Notes under the pieces: generated by a model
What the model saw: the letters and a program-made list of their open reading frames with translations, nothing else
Told to the model about the DNA's origin: nothing
The model's database searches: none
Assembly (NCBI RefSeq): GCF_003943515.1
Contig: NZ_RJPT01000004.1
Location: 10,634 to 74,633, forward strand
Length of the DNA stretch: 64,000 nucleotides
Direction of reading: 5' to 3'
From: Streptococcus cristatus
Lineage (GTDB): Bacteria; Bacillota; Bacilli; Lactobacillales; Streptococcaceae
Position numbers and translations under genes: made by a program
In this document: piece by piece, positions 1 to 7,501 of the stretch
Numbering within the stretch: the first letter of the stretch is position 1
Layout of the letters: each line of letters opens with the position of its first letter

Positions 1-132
1 ATGACACGTCAGGCCTTGCATTGTCACTCTTTATCTTTTTATAATCCATTTTTGGAAAAGCAGCTCCAATTGGAATCCCAGTTGCCGATTGATTTCCAAA
101 ACACCATTACATCGTTAACAAAAAATAATTAA
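1..132 (+). CDS. RluA/RluD-family pseudouridine synthase, C-terminal fragment (5' end outside window)
   Basis: An open frame enters from the left edge and stops at 130-132. The 43 visible residues contain Arg-Gln-Ala-Leu-His followed by Ser-Leu-Ser-Phe, the conserved tail of RluA-type 23S rRNA/tRNA pseudouridine synthases (RQALHA...LSF). The catalytic Asp region lies outside the window. The ATG at position 1 is internal to the protein, not the real start. Only 18 bases separate it from pta, so the two are probably co-transcribed. Family call is from a short tail only. Confidence 0.7.
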   Translation: MTRQALHCHSLSFYNPFLEKQLQLESQLPIDFQNTITSLTKNN

Positions 133-150
133 TTTTTAAAGGAGAAACTC

Positions 151-1125
151 ATGGAAGTTTTTGAAAGTCTAAGAGACTCAGTTGTTGGTAAAAATGTTCG
201 TATTGTATTGCCAGAAGGACAAGAACCACGTATTCTTCAAGCGGTTAAACGCATAGTAAAAGAATCAGAAGTTACACCGGTTCTTTTGGGAGATCCAGAT
301 AAAATCCGTATTTACTTGGAGATCGAAAATATTACGGAAGGCTATGAAGTCATAGATCCTAAAAATTATGACAGATTGGAAGAGATGGTGGCGGCTCTTG
401 TAGAGCGTCGTAAGGGAAAAATCAGCGAAGAAGAAGCTCTTGAGCTTTTAAGAACAGACGTTAATTATTTTGGTGTGATGCTAGTCTATCTCGGTATCGT
501 AGATGGTATGGTTTCTGGCTCTATCCACTCTACAGCTGCTACAGTGCGTCCAGCCTTGCAAATCATTAAAACACGTCCAAATGTAACAAGAACTTCAGGT
601 GCCTTCCTCATGGTGCGTGGTTCAGAACGGTATCTTTTCAGCGACTGTGCCATTAACATCAATCCTGACTCAGAAGCCTTGGCAGAAATTGCGATTAACT
701 CAGCTGTGACAGCTAAAATGTTTGGCATTGATCCTAAGATTGCTATGCTGAGCTATTCAACTAAAGGTTCTGGTTTTGGAGAAAGCGTTGATAAAGTGGT
801 TCAAGCGACTAAGTTGGTCCATGACTTGCGCCCAGACTTAGAAGTTGACGGGGAATTGCAATTTGACGCTGCCTTTGTACCAAGCACAGCAGCCTTGAAA
901 GCTCCAGGAAGCAAGGTTGCAGGTAAAGCGACTGTCTTTGTCTTTCCAAGCATTGAAGCAGGAAATATCGGTTATAAAATGGCAGAGCGTTTAGGTGGAT
1001 TCTCAGCAGTCGGTCCAGTTCTTCAAGGATTGAACAAGCCAGTAAATGACCTTTCACGCGGATGTAATTCAGATGACGTTTATAACTTAACACTGATTAC
1101 AGCTGCACAAAGTGTTGACCAATAA
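151..1125 (+). CDS. pta: Phosphate acetyltransferase
   Basis: Converts acetyl-CoA plus phosphate to acetyl phosphate and CoA, the step before acetate kinase in overflow metabolism and ATP formation. The 324 residues match the usual length of the short single-domain Pta. Recognisable blocks are DGMVSGS (about 118-124) and SYSTKGSG (201-208). AAGGAG lies 8 bases before the ATG. A strong terminator follows at once. It is likely co-transcribed with the upstream pseudouridine synthase. It would be the outlet for acetyl-CoA made by the 15.7-21.5 kb beta-oxidation-like genes and by the aco complex (inference). Confidence 0.96.
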   Translation: MEVFESLRDSVVGKNVRIVLPEGQEPRILQAVKRIVKESEVTPVLLGDPDKIRIYLEIENITEGYEVIDPKNYDRLEEMVAALVERRKGKISEEEALELLRTDVNYFGVMLVYLGIVDGMVSGSIHSTAATVRPALQIIKTRPNVTRTSGAFLMVRGSERYLFSDCAININPDSEALAEIAINSAVTAKMFGIDPKIAMLSYSTKGSGFGESVDKVVQATKLVHDLRPDLEVDGELQFDAAFVPSTAALKAPGSKVAGKATVFVFPSIEAGNIGYKMAERLGGFSAVGPVLQGLNKPVNDLSRGCNSDDVYNLTLITAAQSVDQ

Positions 1126-1131
1126 AATAAC

Positions 1132-1160
1132 TAAAAAAGATGAGTAATTCATCTTTTTTA
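1132..1160 (+). terminator. Rho-independent terminator of pta
   Basis: A 12-bp perfect stem (1132-1143 with 1149-1160) has a 5-base loop and a 3' arm containing six T. It overlaps the first possible mutY start codons, which argues for a later mutY start. Confidence 0.85.
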
Positions 1161-1181
1161 GTCTGTTTAAGTATGAGAGAA

Positions 1182-2345
1182 ATGTTAGATTTAAAAAAAT
1201 TTGGAATTAAAATGTGGGAAGAGGAGAAGATTGCCTCTTTTCGCAAGAAATTATTGACTTGGTATGATGAACATAAACGTGATTTGCCTTGGCGCAGAAC
1301 AAATAATCCTTATCATATCTGGGTTTCTGAGATTATGCTGCAGCAAACACGTGTGGATACGGTGATTCCTTACTATGAGCGCTTTCTTGACTGGTTTCCA
1401 ACTGTTGCCGACTTAGCTCAAGCGCCAGAGGAGAGATTACTCAAATCTTGGGAAGGATTGGGCTATTATTCGCGGGTGCGAAATATGCAAAAAGCAGCCC
1501 AGCAGATAATGACGGATTTTGATGGAAAATTTCCTGATAGCTATGAAGGAATTGCTAGCCTCAAAGGGATTGGACCTTATACGGCTGGTGCCATTGCTAG
1601 TATTGCCTTTGGCTTAGCTGAGCCTGCGGTAGACGGCAATGTTATGCGGGTGTTGAGTCGATTGTTTGAAGTTGATTTAGATATTGGCCAACCCAGCAAT
1701 CGCAAGGTCTTTCAGGCTATGATGGAGATTCTGATTGATCCAGGCAGACCTGGAGATTTCAATCAGGCGTTGATGGATTTGGGATCGGATATCGAAGCTC
1801 CTGTCAATCCTCATCCAGAAGACAGCCCTGTAAAAGAGTTCAGCGCAGCTTATTTGCACGGAACTATGGATAAATATCCGATTAAAGCACCTAAAAAGAA
1901 GCCAGTTCCGGTCTATCTGCAAGGCTTGATTATCGAAAATGAACAGGGACAGTTCTTGCTTGAAAAGAATGAGGCCGCTGGCTTGTTATCAGGTTTTTGG
2001 CATTTTCCCTTGATTGAAGTCGAAGAATTTCAATCAGATAATCAGATGTCTCTCTTTGAGGTAGCTGAAAATCAGCCCAGTCTGGACTTGTCTCCTCAAG
2101 AAAGTTTTGAACAGGATTATGATTTGACTGTCGATTGGCGGCAGCAGTCTTTCCCAAAGGTGCAACATGTCTTTAGTCATCGCAAGTGGCATATCCAGCT
2201 GGCTTACGGACGAGTCAAAGATAGCCGGCATGCAGCAGACGGAGAGGTCTTGTGGCTACATCCAGAGGAATTTGAGAAGTACCCCTTTGCCAAGCCCCAG
2301 CAGAAGATGTGGGAGGCTTTTAGGAACGTAAAAGATGGAAACTAG
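1182..2345 (+). CDS. mutY: A/G-specific adenine glycosylase, clusterless MutY
   Basis: Removes adenine mispaired with 8-oxoguanine in the base-excision GO pathway. From the ATG at 1182 the protein has 387 residues. An earlier ATG at 1140 lies inside the pta terminator and was not used. The catalytic Glu50 (EIMLQQT), HhH motif LKGIGPYTAG (127-136) and catalytic Asp151 (VDGN) are present. A C-terminal Nudix-like domain with FSHRKW follows. The four [4Fe-4S] cysteines of E. coli MutY align with Glu205, Pro212, Ser215 and Ser221, so this is a clusterless MutY, as known in other Lactobacillales. The ribosome site for the chosen start is weak (GAGAG). Confidence 0.93.
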   Translation: MLDLKKFGIKMWEEEKIASFRKKLLTWYDEHKRDLPWRRTNNPYHIWVSEIMLQQTRVDTVIPYYERFLDWFPTVADLAQAPEERLLKSWEGLGYYSRVRNMQKAAQQIMTDFDGKFPDSYEGIASLKGIGPYTAGAIASIAFGLAEPAVDGNVMRVLSRLFEVDLDIGQPSNRKVFQAMMEILIDPGRPGDFNQALMDLGSDIEAPVNPHPEDSPVKEFSAAYLHGTMDKYPIKAPKKKPVPVYLQGLIIENEQGQFLLEKNEAAGLLSGFWHFPLIEVEEFQSDNQMSLFEVAENQPSLDLSPQESFEQDYDLTVDWRQQSFPKVQHVFSHRKWHIQLAYGRVKDSRHAADGEVLWLHPEEFEKYPFAKPQQKMWEAFRNVKDGN

Positions 2346-2401
2346 AGTCAATAGTCTGTTGTACTCGATTAAATTTACGAAGAATAGGAAATCACTAAAA
2401 T

Positions 2402-3028
2402 ATGTCCCCTACCTCCAGTCCTCCAGATAAAACTTTTATTGGACGTCGTAGCAAACTTGCTGGTGTCATTTATTTTATATTAGGCGTTTTGAATTTCTTA
2501 CATTGCCTTCTTTATTTTCAGTGGGTATTTTCTCCAACGGTGAAACCTGACTTCGTCATTATTCCAATTTTTATAGGCTTAAATATTTATTTTTTGACTC
2601 GCGAGTTCATCCATAAATGCTTCCATTGGTGTGGCTATCATGCCTTACCTGAGTTAGTTGAGTTCGGGAGCGGACGCTATTCCTTTCACTTGCCTGTCTT
2701 CGAAAGACATACCGAAAACTATAAAGTCTATTATAGTAAAAGATCAAAGAAACATCAATTTCTCTTCTTTGTGAGCTATATTTTATATGTGAATTTAATT
2801 TTAGGAGTTCTTTTGCTCTTCTCATGTGTATACTGGGATATGTTCATTGAGAGTTCCTCGAAATTTCAAGATTGGCACGCTTTTCTATTTATTTTTTTAC
2901 TAATCATCCTGTATTTCTGTATTGAAGCTTTATTTAAAAAATATAAACTTTGGTTTAAAAATTATTTTAAACTAGATGATAAAATAGTAGAACACGGCTT
3001 TCCGATATATACTTTGAAAGAAAAATAA
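2402..3028 (+). CDS. Hypothetical four-helix membrane protein
   Basis: A 208-residue protein I do not recognise. Hydrophobic stretches near residues 20-40, 48-66, 118-143 and 156-177 suggest four membrane helices. The loop of about 50 residues between helices 2 and 3 is rich in His, Tyr and Arg, and the C-terminal tail is basic. The ribosome site is poor (AGGA about 13 bases before the ATG). It lies between mutY and a clear terminator and might be read through from mutY. No function is suggested by its neighbours. Confidence 0.7.
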   Translation: MSPTSSPPDKTFIGRRSKLAGVIYFILGVLNFLHCLLYFQWVFSPTVKPDFVIIPIFIGLNIYFLTREFIHKCFHWCGYHALPELVEFGSGRYSFHLPVFERHTENYKVYYSKRSKKHQFLFFVSYILYVNLILGVLLLFSCVYWDMFIESSSKFQDWHAFLFIFLLIILYFCIEALFKKYKLWFKNYFKLDDKIVEHGFPIYTLKEK

Positions 3029-3056
3029 AAGACAAACAATATAGTTTGTCTTTTTT
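3028..3056 (+). terminator. Rho-independent terminator
   Basis: A 10-bp stem (3028-3037 with 3044-3053) ends in a T run. It starts at the stop codon of the preceding membrane-protein gene. Confidence 0.85.
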
Positions 3057-3135
3057 GTTTTTAAAATAACTTATAGTCCTTCTCGCTCTGTAAAGAGAGA
3101 GGCAAATAAACTACCCTTCAAATGGGAACTTATGC

Positions 3136-3483
3136 TTAAATCCCAGCAAAAGCTTTAATCTCATCTGCAGTCATAGAAGAATCACAGCGAACAGCAACTT
3201 GACCGTCTTGAACATGTACAAAACCAGGAACCGTCGGGATGCTGTATTCAGAGCGGAAGGCTTGTAATTTCTCTAATTCGTTGGCTTCTTCACTGTTAAT
3301 GAAGTAGATGTGGACTTTAGTTTCAGCCACAACACCAGCCAATGTTCCAGCAAATTTACGGCAGTAAGGGCAAGTTTTGCGACCAACGAAGAAAGTTGCT
3401 GTCTCTTTGTCAGCAATCGCTTGACGAGCTCGGTCAACAGTTGTGACTTCCAAGTCTTTAATATTTTGAGCAAATTGTTCCAT
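3136..3483 (-). CDS. Thioredoxin-like protein (bacteriocin transport accessory protein family)
   Basis: A 115-residue cytoplasmic thioredoxin-fold protein. It has a Cys38-Pro-Tyr-Cys41 active site inside RKTCPYCRKF and a later cis-proline loop (IPTVPG). No signal peptide is visible. Streptococcal homologues are often annotated as bacteriocin transport accessory protein (Bta), but no bacteriocin gene is next to it. A general thiol-disulfide role is the safer reading. It is a single gene, transcribed away from pgm's end. Confidence 0.85.
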   Translation of the reverse strand: MEQFAQNIKDLEVTTVDRARQAIADKETATFFVGRKTCPYCRKFAGTLAGVVAETKVHIYFINSEEANELEKLQAFRSEYSIPTVPGFVHVQDGQVAVRCDSSMTADEIKAFAGI

Positions 3484-3553
3484 AAATAATCCTCATTTCT
3501 TTTGATAAAACTAGTATGCCATAAAGTTTCTAAAATTGCTTAGATTTGATACG

Positions 3554-3585
3554 AAAAAAGATGAGATTGGTTCGTCTCATCTTTT
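3554..3585 (-). terminator. Terminator of pgm
   Basis: An 11-bp stem (3556-3566 with 3575-3585) is followed on the minus strand by a T run. It lies just past the pgm stop codon. Confidence 0.85.
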
Positions 3586-3593
3586 ATAATTGC

Positions 3594-5312
3594 TTATTTT
3601 ACAAAAGCATTGATTTCCGCTTCAATATTTGCAATCTTAGCTTGAGAATCCTCATTGCTATCGCCGACAACGGCAATGTAGAACTTGATTTTTGGTTCAG
3701 TACCAGATGGGCGGACAGCAATCCATGAACCATCAGCCAAGGTGTATTTCAGCACATCGCTTGGAGGAGTTGTCAAGTTTGTAACAGTACCATCTGCAGC
3801 AGTAGCAGTTTGAGCCTTAAAGTCTTCTACGACAGTAATAGCTGTTTGGTTCCATTCTTTCGGACCATTGTCACGGAATTTAGCCATGATAGCCTTGATT
3901 TGCTCGGCTCCATCAACACCTGACAAGGTCACAGAGATCGTCTTTTCCGCGTAGTAGCCGTATTCTTTATAGATTTCTTCGATACCGTCAGCCAGAGTCA
4001 AACCACGAGAACGGTAGTAGGCAGCAAGCTCAGCAACTACAAGAACGGCTTGAATAGCATCTTTATCACGTACGAATGGTTTGATCAAGTAACCGAAACT
4101 TTCTTCAAATCCCATCATGTAGGTGTGGTTGTGTTTTTCTTCGAATTCTTGGATCTTCTCAGCGATAAATTTGAAACCAGTCAAGACGTTGAACATAGTT
4201 GCGCCGTAGCTTTCAGCAATCTTAGTCACTAAGTCAGTAGAAACGATAGACTTGCAGAGAGCTGCGTTAGCTGGCAGAGTTCCAGCACTCTTATGAGCTT
4301 CCAAGATGTACTTAGCCATGATGGCACCGATTTGATTACCTGAAAGGTTGAGATAGCTGCCGTCTTTTTGCAGAACTTCTACACCGACACGGTCAGCATC
4401 TGGGTCAGTTGCAACCAAGACATCTGCACCAACCTTGCGACCCAATTCCTCAGCTAAAGCAAAGGCTGCTTGGCTTTCAGGGTTTGGAGACTTAACAGTA
4501 GAGAAGTCAGGATCAGCTACAGCTTGCGCCTCAACAACTTGCACAGAATCAAATCCTGCTTGGGCCAAAGCGCGACGAGCCAACATTTCACCAGTACCGT
4601 GCAGAGGAGTATAGACAATCTTCATGTCCTTACCGTATTCATCAATCAGTTTTTGGTTGATATTGACATCTTTAACTTTCTTGAGGTATTCAGCATCAAT
4701 AGCATCGCCAATCACTTCAATCAAGCCAGAAGCTTTTTCAGCTTCAACATCAGCGACCTCAATAGCAAAAGGATCTTCAATAGCACGGATGTAGTCTGTC
4801 AATGCATCCGCATCATGAGGAGGCATTTGTCCGCCGTCTTCGCCATATACCTTGTAGCCGTTAAATGGAGCAGGGTTGTGGCTGGCTGTAATCATGATAC
4901 CAGCAAAAGTTCCCAAATGACGTACCGCAAATGAAAGTTCTGGAGTTGGGCGCAGGCTTTCAAAGACATAAGACTTGATACCGTGCTTAGCCAAAACAGC
5001 AGCAGATTCAAAAGCAAATTCTGGTGAGAAATGACGAGAGTCGTAAGCAATCGCAACACCGCGTTTTTTGAACTCATCTCCTTTTTCGTCAATCAAACGA
5101 GCCAAACCTTCCGTTGCCTGACGGACAACATAAATATTGATACGGTTAGTACCAGCACCGATCAGACCGCGCATACCAGCAGTACCGAATTCTAGGTTTG
5201 TATAAAAGGCATCTTCCTTAGTTTTTTCGTCCATACCTTCTAACTCTTTCCGAAGATAGTCAGGAAGTTCAGCGAAGTCAAGCCATTTTTTGAAGTTTTC
5301 TTGATAGGTCAT
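3594..5312 (-). CDS. pgm: Alpha-phosphoglucomutase (phospho-sugar mutase)
   Basis: Interconverts glucose-1-phosphate and glucose-6-phosphate, supplying UDP-glucose, capsule and glycolipid pathways. The 572 residues fit the PgcA type. The phosphoserine loop TASHNP has catalytic Ser144. The metal loop DPDADR has Asp303, Asp305 and Asp307. The phosphate-binding RPSGTEPK is near the C-terminus. The start at 5312 was chosen over 5351 because AAGGAG lies 10 bases upstream. The promoter has an extended -10 overlapped by a cre-like site, so CcpA control is likely. Its own terminator follows. Confidence 0.95.
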   Translation of the reverse strand: MTYQENFKKWLDFAELPDYLRKELEGMDEKTKEDAFYTNLEFGTAGMRGLIGAGTNRINIYVVRQATEGLARLIDEKGDEFKKRGVAIAYDSRHFSPEFAFESAAVLAKHGIKSYVFESLRPTPELSFAVRHLGTFAGIMITASHNPAPFNGYKVYGEDGGQMPPHDADALTDYIRAIEDPFAIEVADVEAEKASGLIEVIGDAIDAEYLKKVKDVNINQKLIDEYGKDMKIVYTPLHGTGEMLARRALAQAGFDSVQVVEAQAVADPDFSTVKSPNPESQAAFALAEELGRKVGADVLVATDPDADRVGVEVLQKDGSYLNLSGNQIGAIMAKYILEAHKSAGTLPANAALCKSIVSTDLVTKIAESYGATMFNVLTGFKFIAEKIQEFEEKHNHTYMMGFEESFGYLIKPFVRDKDAIQAVLVVAELAAYYRSRGLTLADGIEEIYKEYGYYAEKTISVTLSGVDGAEQIKAIMAKFRDNGPKEWNQTAITVVEDFKAQTATAADGTVTNLTTPPSDVLKYTLADGSWIAVRPSGTEPKIKFYIAVVGDSNEDSQAKIANIEAEINAFVK

Positions 5313-5390
5313 AGATGGAGTCTCCTTTATATTTTTAAGATAGAAAATCACTGTGTGGTTTTAAGAAAGGGCACAAGATTTTCTTGTTTG

Positions 5391-5409
5391 TTCAATCGCT
5401 TTCATTGTA
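5391..5409 (-). promoter_or_regulatory. pgm promoter with overlapping cre-like site
   Basis: On the minus strand TGTTACAAT forms an extended -10 (TACAAT is the complement of 5404-5409), with TTTCAA 17 bases upstream as a weak -35. The sequence ATGAAAGCGATTGAA (complement of 5391-5405) matches the cre consensus WTGNAARCGNWWNCW at all but one position and starts within the -10. CcpA bound here would block initiation. Site and promoter are seen; regulation is inferred. Confidence 0.6.
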
Positions 5410-5486
5410 ACATATTTTCATATTTTTTGAAAGTACTGACCTAAAAAATAGTGAATTACTTTGAAAAAATGAAGATGCTTGGATCA

Positions 5487-5517
5487 AAAAAATAATCACG
5501 CTAGGTGATTATTTTTT
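5487..5517 (-). terminator. Terminator of the coaBC-ECF operon
   Basis: A 13-bp perfect stem (5487-5499 with 5505-5517) with a 5-base loop ends in T on the minus strand. It overlaps the last codons of the ECF transporter gene, so the stem forms partly within the coding region. Confidence 0.85.
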
Positions 5518-6072
5518 AAGTTTTTCAAGTGCTGGAACGATTGCAACTGTAAGGATAGCAGAAATAATCATTTCTGAGATTGCATTAGCTGAAAAAATCA
5601 ATGCAAGCATGGCTTTGATATCTCCATTGTAAACAGATGAAAATAGAATAAAAATTCCTCCGAGAACGAAGATTGTGTTGGTCATTGAGCCTACAGCACC
5701 AGCTAAAACTAAACCTGGCTTAGTTTTCATCCATTTGTAGACAAAATACGGAGTGATTCCGATTAGAATACGTGGAACCATGGCGATCATCAATGAATTG
5801 ATGCTGCCGTTTTCTACAAAAGGACTGAAGAGGTAGCTAGTTGGCAGTAGGACAACGGTGTTGGTCACCACACTGATTACTCCCATTAGGGCTCCAAGAA
5901 CAGCTCCAATTCGCGGTCCGTAGATAATACTAGCAATAATGACTGGAATATGAATAATGGTCGGTTTAATCGGAACCGGTAGTAGGTTGAAAATAACAGA
6001 GCTCAGCAGATGGAGCACTAACATAATAGCAAAAAAGATAGCAATTTGCGCGATACTAGATTGTTTTCTCAT
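5509..6072 (-). CDS. ECF transporter S component, probably for pantothenate
   Basis: A 187-residue very hydrophobic protein with about six membrane helices. It is the substrate-binding S subunit of an energy-coupling-factor vitamin transporter, which would use shared EcfA/EcfT subunits encoded elsewhere. It overlaps coaC by 17 bases, and its ribosome site AAGGAA lies inside coaC, so the three genes are translationally linked. Position after coaB and coaC suggests pantothenate (PanT-like) or a precursor as substrate. This is inferred from context only. Confidence 0.82.
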   Translation of the reverse strand: MRKQSSIAQIAIFFAIMLVLHLLSSVIFNLLPVPIKPTIIHIPVIIASIIYGPRIGAVLGALMGVISVVTNTVVLLPTSYLFSPFVENGSINSLMIAMVPRILIGITPYFVYKWMKTKPGLVLAGAVGSMTNTIFVLGGIFILFSSVYNGDIKAMLALIFSANAISEMIISAILTVAIVPALEKLKK

Positions 6073-6607
6073 TTATAATTTCCTTTACTTTTTCTATAAT
6101 AATATTGACATCAGCTAGAGCGCCAGTCCCATGATCTCCGCAAGCTAGAACAGCTTCACGCGGTTCGATAATCTCCCAGCCAAATTTTTTTAATCTTTCC
6201 AAATTGTGCTGAGTGAGTGGATTTTCATACATCTTGGTATTCATGGCTGGCGCGATGGCTTTTTTGACATGAGATGGGAGAGCAAGGGCTGTAGCGGTTA
6301 CCATATTGTCTGCTAGACCATTAGCCAGTTTGGCGATGGTATTAGCTGTTGCGGGAGCGACTAAGAAAAGATTTGTTTCTTTGCCGATTTCAATATGGTT
6401 GACCTTTTCTGGCCTCGGCTCGTCCATAAGGTCAAGGGAAACAGGATTCTTTGATAAAACCTGTAAGGTCAGCGGGGTGATAAAGTGACTGGCAGCTTCC
6501 GTCATGAGAACAGACACACTGTAGCCTAGCTTGCCCAGCTGGCTCGTAATATCTGCTGCCTTATAGGCCGAAATACTGCCCGTGACAGCGAGAGTAACAT
6601 AGATCAT
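6056..6607 (-). CDS. coaC: Phosphopantothenoylcysteine decarboxylase
   Basis: FMN-dependent decarboxylation of 4'-phosphopantothenoylcysteine to 4'-phosphopantetheine in CoA synthesis. The 183 residues contain His71 in NHIEIGK, the family signature PAMNTKMYENP starting at 120, and flap Cys156 (LACGDHG). These correspond to catalytic elements of the HFCD flavoprotein family. In most bacteria CoaB and CoaC are one fused protein; here they are separate, as is usual in streptococci. The start overlaps the coaB stop by 4 bases. Confidence 0.94.
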   Translation of the reverse strand: MIYVTLAVTGSISAYKAADITSQLGKLGYSVSVLMTEAASHFITPLTLQVLSKNPVSLDLMDEPRPEKVNHIEIGKETNLFLVAPATANTIAKLANGLADNMVTATALALPSHVKKAIAPAMNTKMYENPLTQHNLERLKKFGWEIIEPREAVLACGDHGTGALADVNIIIEKVKEIINEKTI

Positions 6608-7296
6608 GAACTGTCTCCTTTCTGGATATGGCTTAACAATTGTTCAGCAATTTCTTCCTTGGAGAAAGCTTCTGTGACAGTGTCTGCTCCTAGGAGATAG
6701 GCGTGGTGCTGCCCGTTAGAAATTTCAGTCAAATCGTTGGCTACAATTAATTCAGCTTGATTTTTTTCAAGGTTGGCTCTAGCAGTAGCCAGTAACTCTT
6801 CTTTAGAAACACCTACCAAGAGCTTAAAGCCAATCAATCGAATATTTGGATTCCATTCTTTGACCTTGTTAATGATTTTAGGATTTTTCTTGAGGAAAAG
6901 AACCTGATAATCATCCGCAGACGAAATCTTACTTTCAGAATTACTTTTTTCCAGAAACTCTGTCAAATCTGAACTAGCAAGAACCTCCTCAAATCCTGCC
7001 ATATACACTGGTTTATAGTCAGAAACAGCCATTGAATGAATGAGCACATCATGAGCCGGTACCAGCTCTTCCATGGCTGTCAGGAGCTGCTCTGTATCTT
7101 CAATAATCTTAATCGTTAGTTTTTCATGCGGATCCGGTTTAACAGCTTTTGCCGTTGTCAGCAGAGTCACCGAAGCACCCTCTGCCAAACAATGCTCAGC
7201 TATCATTTTCCCAAGTTGACCCGTTGAATGATTGGTGATAGAGCGGACTTGGTCGATTTTTTCACTCGTTCCGCTAGAGGTAATCAATATATTCAT
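6604..7296 (-). CDS. coaB: Phosphopantothenate--cysteine ligase, stand-alone
   Basis: Joins cysteine to 4'-phosphopantothenate, the step before CoaC. The 230-residue monofunctional enzyme has an N-terminal Rossmann segment (ILITSSGTSEKID) and a late Lys-Lys motif (LFLKKNPK) typical of CoaB. The start codon lies only 6 bases after a -10 hexamer and has no Shine-Dalgarno sequence, so the mRNA may be leaderless. Overlap with coaC is 4 bases. Confidence 0.93.
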   Translation of the reverse strand: MNILITSSGTSEKIDQVRSITNHSTGQLGKMIAEHCLAEGASVTLLTTAKAVKPDPHEKLTIKIIEDTEQLLTAMEELVPAHDVLIHSMAVSDYKPVYMAGFEEVLASSDLTEFLEKSNSESKISSADDYQVLFLKKNPKIINKVKEWNPNIRLIGFKLLVGVSKEELLATARANLEKNQAELIVANDLTEISNGQHHAYLLGADTVTEAFSKEEIAEQLLSHIQKGDSS

Positions 7297-7302
7297 AGCT
7301 TT

Positions 7303-7331
7303 ATTCTACAAGAAAAAATGAATTTAGTAAA
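7303..7331 (-). promoter_or_regulatory. coaB promoter giving a possible leaderless mRNA
   Basis: On the minus strand TTTACT (7331-7326) and TAGAAT (7308-7303) are 17 bases apart. Only 6 bases separate the -10 from the coaB ATG, so transcription would start at or next to the start codon. Confidence 0.55.
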
Positions 7332-7410
7332 ATAAAATTAACTTAAGGTTCAATTTAGTTAAACTTATTTTTTCACTAAAGAAGATGTATTGTATGAAAA
7401 AAATGAAGTA

Positions 7411-7423
7411 ATTACCGAACATT
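7411..7423 (+). promoter_or_regulatory. PurBox upstream of fhs
   Basis: ATTACCGAACATT fits the lactococcal/streptococcal PurBox AWWWCCGAACWWT at every position. It lies about 60 bases before the predicted fhs start point. In Lactococcus lactis PurR activates purine genes, including fhs, from such sites. Binding here is inferred. Confidence 0.65.
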
Positions 7424-7465
7424 ATGTTGCTATTGGAGTTTAAATGTGCAGTTTTATATCATATT

Positions 7466-7474
7466 TGTTATAAT
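7466..7474 (+). promoter_or_regulatory. fhs promoter, extended -10
   Basis: TGTTATAAT (TGn plus TATAAT) lies 27 bases before the fhs start codon. No good -35 is present, which suits an activated promoter together with the PurBox upstream. Confidence 0.6.
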
Positions 7475-7501
7475 AGTTTCATCAAATTAGAGGAGTTCCT
7501 A

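Noticed and set aside
4470-4934. 154-codon frame opposite pgm
   Set aside because: It is a shadow of pgm on the other strand, with no ribosome site or recognisable protein features.
7424-7501. 26-codon N-terminal extension of Fhs
   Set aside because: It would overlap the predicted promoter and lacks a ribosome site, while AGGAG precedes the ATG at 7502.
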